From Bacteroidales bacterium 45-6 (GTDB taxonomy: Bacteria; Bacteroidota; Bacteroidia; Bacteroidales; Dysgonomonadaceae): a stretch of DNA of 17,637 nucleotides. The stretch is taken from the NCBI GenBank assembly GCA_001897035.1, contig MKRS01000149.1, positions 1 to 17,637 on the forward strand. The letters run 5' to 3'. Of this stretch, positions 13,825 to 17,637 are shown piece by piece. The position numbers were made by a program, and so were the translations under genes. Each line of letters begins with the position of its first letter. The stretch's first letter is position 1. The notes under the pieces were generated by a model that saw only the letters and a program-made list of their open reading frames with translations, made no database searches and was not told the origin of the DNA.

Positions 13825-15087
13825 TCAATTCACAACTTTGTAAATTCCTCTGCCTTGTTCAGTATTTACAGTAACGACAAAGACACCCTTGATAGAGAAC
13901 GCTTCGGTTGTTGCGCTTGCTACCTTCTTGACGATTGTTTTTCCGGTTAAGTCGTAGATGGCAATCACCGAATTCTCCGGGCTGCTGATCATGATTTTTC
14001 CGCCGGCGGTGCCAACCGTCACATTGTCAAGCTGGGCATTCTGTATTCCTGACGAGCCGGGAGTAAATGTTTCCATCCGTAGGGTAGGATGCGAGCCACT
14101 CAAGATCCATACATTTGTGAAGTTCCAACTTGGGAGGCTATCTGTATAAAAGGCTGAGCTTGCCACCATTGCCTCGGTGATGTCCTGTCCGTCTTTGCCA
14201 TTGGCATTGCTGCCCCACGGATCGGTTCGTTTGGGATCAGACCATGTCATAGTGGCCAATCCGTAATTGTTTGAAAAAGTGGCCGACCCATCGTCACCCA
14301 CGATGCGATTGGTCTTCACTATATCGGAATTGGCTGTCAATTTGGATTGTATGGCCATGCAGTGCGTGATCGTAACATAGGCCTTGTTTCCTCCTGAAGT
14401 TGCCCCCACAATACCTCCTGTGAATCCTTGTCCAGCAGATACGGTTCCCCCGGCAAAGCAGTTGCTGATGGTGTTGCTTGCATTTTCTCCCCAACCAGCT
14501 ATGCCGCCCACTTGCCATGAATCTGTGGCGACATCGGCAATGGTATAAGAATTAGCTACCGAGCTACCGCTTTCCATGTGTCCGACAATACCTCCCACGT
14601 GGTCATGACCGTTCACAATTCCTCCAACAAAACATTCAGAGATGGATGTTCCGGAAATGTGTCCTACAATTCCTCCTCCGATACCCGATGATTCAATGTC
14701 GCCGTTTTTGGAAGAACAGCGATAGAACGTGCTGTTGTCGGCATGTCCAGCTAAAGAGCCCGCCCAACTTCCTGCAATGGTGAAATTGGATACTCTCAGG
14801 TTTTTGATTGTGCATCCCGATAGATTGGCAAAGAGCCCGCCGCGGCTTTGTCCATCATAAGTGAGATTGGATAAGGTGTGGAAATTACCGTCGAAAACCA
14901 CATTTGTCAAATCGCCCACACCCAAGCCGTTTGTCAAGGGCGAGAGGTCGAGGTCAGCATCCAGAATGTAGGAATTGTTACTTTGGATAGCCTGAAGTCC
15001 GGCAATAGTTGTAATGTGAGTTTGGGAAAACCCAAAAACAACTGTAAATAAAGCAATTGCTGTTGTAAGTAATCGTCTTTTTTTCAT
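13825..15087 (-). CDS. Secreted GLUG-repeat protein with T9SS-like C-terminal tail
   Basis: A 420-residue exported protein. The start at 15087 gives MKKRRLLTTAIALF with a signal peptide ending near GFSQ; an in-frame start further upstream would bury this signal. Residues ~80-250 hold Gly-rich repeats of the GLUG/beta-helix kind (GGLFANLSG, GGIVGHISG, GGIVGHMESG, GGIAGWGEN, GGIVGATSG), as found in surface adhesins and glycan-binding proteins. The last ~75 residues (IYDLTGKTIVKK... to GIYKVVN) resemble the type IX secretion type A sorting domain. It sits between two glycan-active genes of the PUL, so a surface glycan-binding or scaffold role is plausible. No enzymatic motif is visible. Confidence 0.8.
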   Translation of the reverse strand: MKKRRLLTTAIALFTVVFGFSQTHITTIAGLQAIQSNNSYILDADLDLSPLTNGLGVGDLTNVVFDGNFHTLSNLTYDGQSRGGLFANLSGCTIKNLRVSNFTIAGSWAGSLAGHADNSTFYRCSSKNGDIESSGIGGGIVGHISGTSISECFVGGIVNGHDHVGGIVGHMESGSSVANSYTIADVATDSWQVGGIAGWGENASNTISNCFAGGTVSAGQGFTGGIVGATSGGNKAYVTITHCMAIQSKLTANSDIVKTNRIVGDDGSATFSNNYGLATMTWSDPKRTDPWGSNANGKDGQDITEAMVASSAFYTDSLPSWNFTNVWILSGSHPTLRMETFTPGSSGIQNAQLDNVTVGTAGGKIMISSPENSVIAIYDLTGKTIVKKVASATTEAFSIKGVFVVTVNTEQGRGIYKVVN

Positions 15088-15142
15088 GATAGTTGAATTA
15101 GAAATGAATATTAGTTTAGGGAAAATGGAGTATAGCTCTCCT

Positions 15143-15178
15143 TTGCACCGTATTCCCAATACTCGGAATACGGTGCAA
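15143..15178. repeat. 14-bp perfect inverted repeat between PUL genes
   Basis: TTGCACCGTATTCC (15143-15156) and GGAATACGGTGCAA (15165-15178) are separated by 8 nt. It lies in the 118-bp gap after the GxGYxYP gene. There is no T-run in the minus direction, so it may be an RNA-stability or processing stem rather than a full terminator. Confidence 0.75.
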
Positions 15179-15205
15179 GAAAGTGTCTTTTTTCGCTTTT
15201 ATTGC

Positions 15206-17038
15206 TTAATAGAAAGTCGTAAGCAAGCTTTTTGTCTCCTCGGGATACGTCTTCATCCGTAATTGCCAAATAAGCTCTTCAGTGTTGACTACTTTTACCT
15301 TGGAACTCAGCCGCCTCATGCACCAGGATGCAGGAGTGGCACTGTAATAGCTGCCATTGACGTTTTCGGCAACCAGATCGTTCGACGAGCCGATGTCGCT
15401 GAATGCCGACCAAGCGTGTACTGCCACAAGAGAATAAGTGGATTTGTCCATGGCTGCAAGCTCATTGATCTTGCTTGCTACAAATGCTGGAGTTCCTTGG
15501 TTGCTACTGTTTGAATTTCCCATGTTCCATATTGAGTAGCGGGTAGTGATGACGGGAATGTTTATTCCTTTTGAGTTCTTGAACCAAAATATGTTTCCAT
15601 TACCTCCTGCATACGGATCATATTGAACAGCTATGACACCTATGAGTTGATCATTTTGGCTAATGTATGCTTGATAGGCCTCCTGAGCGGCCGCAGAAGA
15701 CACATCGTTGCAGAACAATCCAAGAATCTTTACCCTTCTTTGTTTCATGTGGTTCCCTACCAAGGCTGCATGCTTTGCCAGCAGATTAGTCCGGTCTGCG
15801 TTGGAAGCAAAATCATCGGCGTACATATAACCGGCGCCTCCGTATTCGATAATCGAATTGCTTGGAGCCTGATTGGCCAAGAGGTTAGTGAGCTGGTTAG
15901 GCATCATTGTTGCGAGATTGCAGATAGGCAACCCAAATGAAATTTTGGTGGTCAAGTTGTCGCTATTCAAATAATACTTTGAATTTTGGAAACTGTTCAC
16001 CATCCACTGCACATTGTCGCCATCAGTCAGAAAAAAAGAAGCGTAGCTAATGGCATCCGAGAAGTTGATATACCGGGGATTCGTGACCGTTGCCAGCCCG
16101 ATTTGATTGTTCGAATAATTTGCCGAGGTGAGTGTCAGGTTGTAAAGCCAATCGGCTGGAACCATCAAGTTACCCGACTGCGATACCAAATCCACAAAGG
16201 TATGTTCGTCGATGTTTTGCTCCCATCCGATCACAGGAGACAGTGGCTTGAGCCAGGCTAATATTTCCTTGCACACGCTACTGTTGTTGCCAGAAGCTGA
16301 GGATGCGTATTTCTTATTGTAATTGATAAACATCAATCTATGGGCTATGGCAAATCCCTTGTTATTGGCCGTCAGGGTGGGCATCAGCACCAACCCGTTG
16401 TTGTTGCAGGAACCTTTGAATTCTGTCCAAGCTGTGGCCGAAGTTTTAGATGAGGCGTCGTAAGTTTTGGTGTACCCGAGAGCTTTCACCTTTGCTTCGT
16501 TATACGTGTCCACGATGATCGACTGGTAAACGTGTGCCGCCACAGTCGCAGCCGCCAAGCTTTCTTGTTTCAGCATGTTGCAGAGCACATAGCCTTTGAT
16601 GCACTGTTTTATTTCCGGCTTTTCCAACAACTCCCACACTGAAGCTTTGCCTTGGTTCGTCATTCTGAGATTGCCTTGCAAGGCAATGTATTCCGAAGAT
16701 GTGGCGTCGCTCCAGACCATAGTTGTGCCGCGGTCTTCATTTACGGCCAAGGCCGTGAGACCAATAATTGATTCTGCGATCAAAGATGTCCTCAGACTAT
16801 TGTCCGAGTAATCATTGGTGTTGCTCGTGGAATTGACCACCACCCAATACTTAGTGCCCAATTTCTGTTCGGGCAAATTGTATTGTCCTTTGTTTCCAAA
16901 TTGGTCGTATTCGTTGATATATAGCACCGATTTGATGGAATCGTTCTTATGTGCTTTGGGATCGGGTGTGACGTAGCTATCGCAAGACGTAAGTGCAGCC
17001 ACAATCAGAAGCGGAAATATCATAATGTGTTTTTTCAT
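15206..17038 (-). CDS. GxGYxYP-type putative glycoside hydrolase, lipoprotein
   Basis: A 610-residue lipoprotein with lipobox LTSC (Cys19). Two segments are typical of the GxGYxYP putative glycoside hydrolase family found in Bacteroidota PULs: FFLTDGDNVQW (335-345) and GGAGYMYADDF (400-410). The motif's final Pro is replaced by Ala here. N- and C-terminal regions look like the usual flanking domains of that family. Activity is not established for the family as far as I know, so 'putative hydrolase' is the honest call. It starts 12 bp after the susD stop, which places it in the SusCD transcription unit and on the outer surface or in the periplasm. An alternative is a non-catalytic glycan-binding lipoprotein. 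Confidence 0.8.
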   Translation of the reverse strand: MKKHIMIFPLLIVAALTSCDSYVTPDPKAHKNDSIKSVLYINEYDQFGNKGQYNLPEQKLGTKYWVVVNSTSNTNDYSDNSLRTSLIAESIIGLTALAVNEDRGTTMVWSDATSSEYIALQGNLRMTNQGKASVWELLEKPEIKQCIKGYVLCNMLKQESLAAATVAAHVYQSIIVDTYNEAKVKALGYTKTYDASSKTSATAWTEFKGSCNNNGLVLMPTLTANNKGFAIAHRLMFINYNKKYASSASGNNSSVCKEILAWLKPLSPVIGWEQNIDEHTFVDLVSQSGNLMVPADWLYNLTLTSANYSNNQIGLATVTNPRYINFSDAISYASFFLTDGDNVQWMVNSFQNSKYYLNSDNLTTKISFGLPICNLATMMPNQLTNLLANQAPSNSIIEYGGAGYMYADDFASNADRTNLLAKHAALVGNHMKQRRVKILGLFCNDVSSAAAQEAYQAYISQNDQLIGVIAVQYDPYAGGNGNIFWFKNSKGINIPVITTRYSIWNMGNSNSSNQGTPAFVASKINELAAMDKSTYSLVAVHAWSAFSDIGSSNDLVAENVNGSYYSATPASWCMRRLSSKVKVVNTEELIWQLRMKTYPEETKSLLTTFY

Positions 17039-17050
17039 AATTGTTTTGAA

Positions 17051-17637
17051 TTAATAGCCAGTGTTTTGGGTCAAACCAGTTAATCGATCAATTTCGTCTT
17101 GGGGTATAGGCCTTACCAAATTGTTCGCACTGATATTGTTGTATTTCTTAACAAAAATATTGTATTCCATGGCTCTTGGCATGAGCAGTCCGCATCGCTT
17201 CAGATCAAGCCACCTGTCGTGCTCGCCCAATAGCTCGCGCGCTCTTTCGTCCATCAATGTGTTCAGGTCAATGCTTGATAGTTTCATGCCCGCCACATCT
17301 GCCAAGGTGCTGGCCGCCCGGGTTCTTATTGCGTTCACTTTCTCGAGAGCTTTGTCTGGTTGGCTTGCACCCAGATAGGCCTCTGCGCAGAGCAAATAGG
17401 TATCGCCCAACCTCATCACCACATCTTCTCGTGTGCCTGCTCCTTTCCATACCATTTTTGTGTCTTTAAACTTGCGTATGATCGGCATGTGATCCGATCC
17501 GTTGTTCAAGACAGCGGTAGCTGTCGATTGCGGATACCAGTAGTAGTCACCTGAACTCTTGAACGGATAGTAATGCACTGCATTTTTGGTGTCGCCGGAG
17601 GTGTCGTTCCATCGCGGGAAATAGATACCCAGAGTGC
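17051..17637 (-). CDS. susD: SusD/RagB-family nutrient-binding lipoprotein, C-terminal part
   Basis: Only the last ~195 residues are in the window; the reading frame is open to the right edge, so this gene is partial. The SusD C-terminal signatures are clear: LGIYFPRWND and YYPFKSSGDYYW near the left of the fragment, the VMRLGDTYLLCAEAYLG helix pair, VNAIRTRA, LMDERARELLGEHDRWLDLKR, and the closing PIPQDEIDRLTGLTQNTGY. SusD proteins cap a SusC-type TonB-dependent transporter and bind oligosaccharides at the cell surface. A susC gene is expected just upstream, beyond the window. The 12-bp gap to the next gene supports a shared transcript. The glycan is not determined by this fragment; the GH92 downstream hints at an alpha-mannose-containing substrate. 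Confidence 0.93.
   Translation of the reverse strand, partial: TLGIYFPRWNDTSGDTKNAVHYYPFKSSGDYYWYPQSTATAVLNNGSDHMPIIRKFKDTKMVWKGAGTREDVVMRLGDTYLLCAEAYLGASQPDKALEKVNAIRTRAASTLADVAGMKLSSIDLNTLMDERARELLGEHDRWLDLKRCGLLMPRAMEYNIFVKKYNNISANNLVRPIPQDEIDRLTGLTQNTGY

Noticed and set aside
13684..13950. Plus-strand open frame of 88 codons in the GLUG-GH92 gap
   Set aside because: It runs into the end of the GLUG gene on the other strand, spans the 13-bp inverted repeat, is very Arg-rich and has no family signature.
14400..14850. Repeated Gly-rich codons suggesting a DNA tandem repeat
   Set aside because: The repetition is at protein level (GLUG-type repeats); the DNA copies are too diverged to call a nucleotide repeat.
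1..17637. CRISPR arrays, insertion sequences or rRNA
   Set aside because: No regularly spaced direct repeats, transposase motifs or rRNA segments were seen on either strand.

Overview
The window looks like a chromosomal segment of a member of the Bacteroidota, most likely order Bacteroidales. The supporting signs are a SusD-type nutrient-binding lipoprotein with PUL-type neighbours, a probable type IX secretion (T9SS) sorting tail, Bacteroidota-type promoter elements (-7 box TAnnTTTG, with a TTTG-like -33 box in the best cases) and lipoproteins with short lipobox signals. Species cannot be named from this sequence. All functional calls come from reading motifs; no database search was possible.

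Left part (1-4230, all genes on the minus strand): a SIR2-family deacylase, a secreted C1B (bleomycin-hydrolase-like) peptidase and a membrane acyltransferase lie head to tail with short gaps, followed by cysK. CysK has its own two-box promoter and a probable bidirectional terminator at 31-75. Middle part (4513-8947, all plus strand): a tandem pair of FKBP prolyl isomerases (one cytoplasmic, one a lipoprotein), an Lrp/AsnC regulator, a Nif3-like (YqfO-type) metal-binding protein and a coiled-coil/zinc-ribbon protein. Most of these are separated by clear hairpin terminators. A tRNA-Val(TAC) gene with a good promoter and terminator follows.

Accessory block (9264-11264): AT-rich compared with its flanks by eye. 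It carries a three-gene operon on the minus strand, encoding an Xre-type regulator, a stand-alone HipA N-terminal domain and a HipA-type kinase that lacks that domain. This is the architecture of the tripartite HipBST toxin-antitoxin systems. Gene overlaps of 4 and 8 nt suggest translational coupling. Three operator-like palindromes spaced 41-42 bp apart precede the operon, and two unexplained inverted repeats lie just beyond it. The kinase has an N-terminal CxxC/HxxC zinc-knuckle-like segment and a T-I-T triplet in its Gly-rich loop.

Right part (11265-17637, minus strand): the 3' portion of a polysaccharide utilisation locus. In transcription order it holds the end of a SusD homologue (cut by the window edge), a GxGYxYP-type putative glycoside hydrolase lipoprotein, a secreted GLUG-repeat protein with a T9SS-like tail, and a GH92-family exo-alpha-mannosidase. 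The GH92 protein has Gln where the family normally has Glu in the GNEP motif, which suggests a mannosyl-phosphate type substrate. Perfect inverted repeats of 10-14 bp sit between the PUL genes and may set differential expression. The upstream SusC gene should lie just outside the window.
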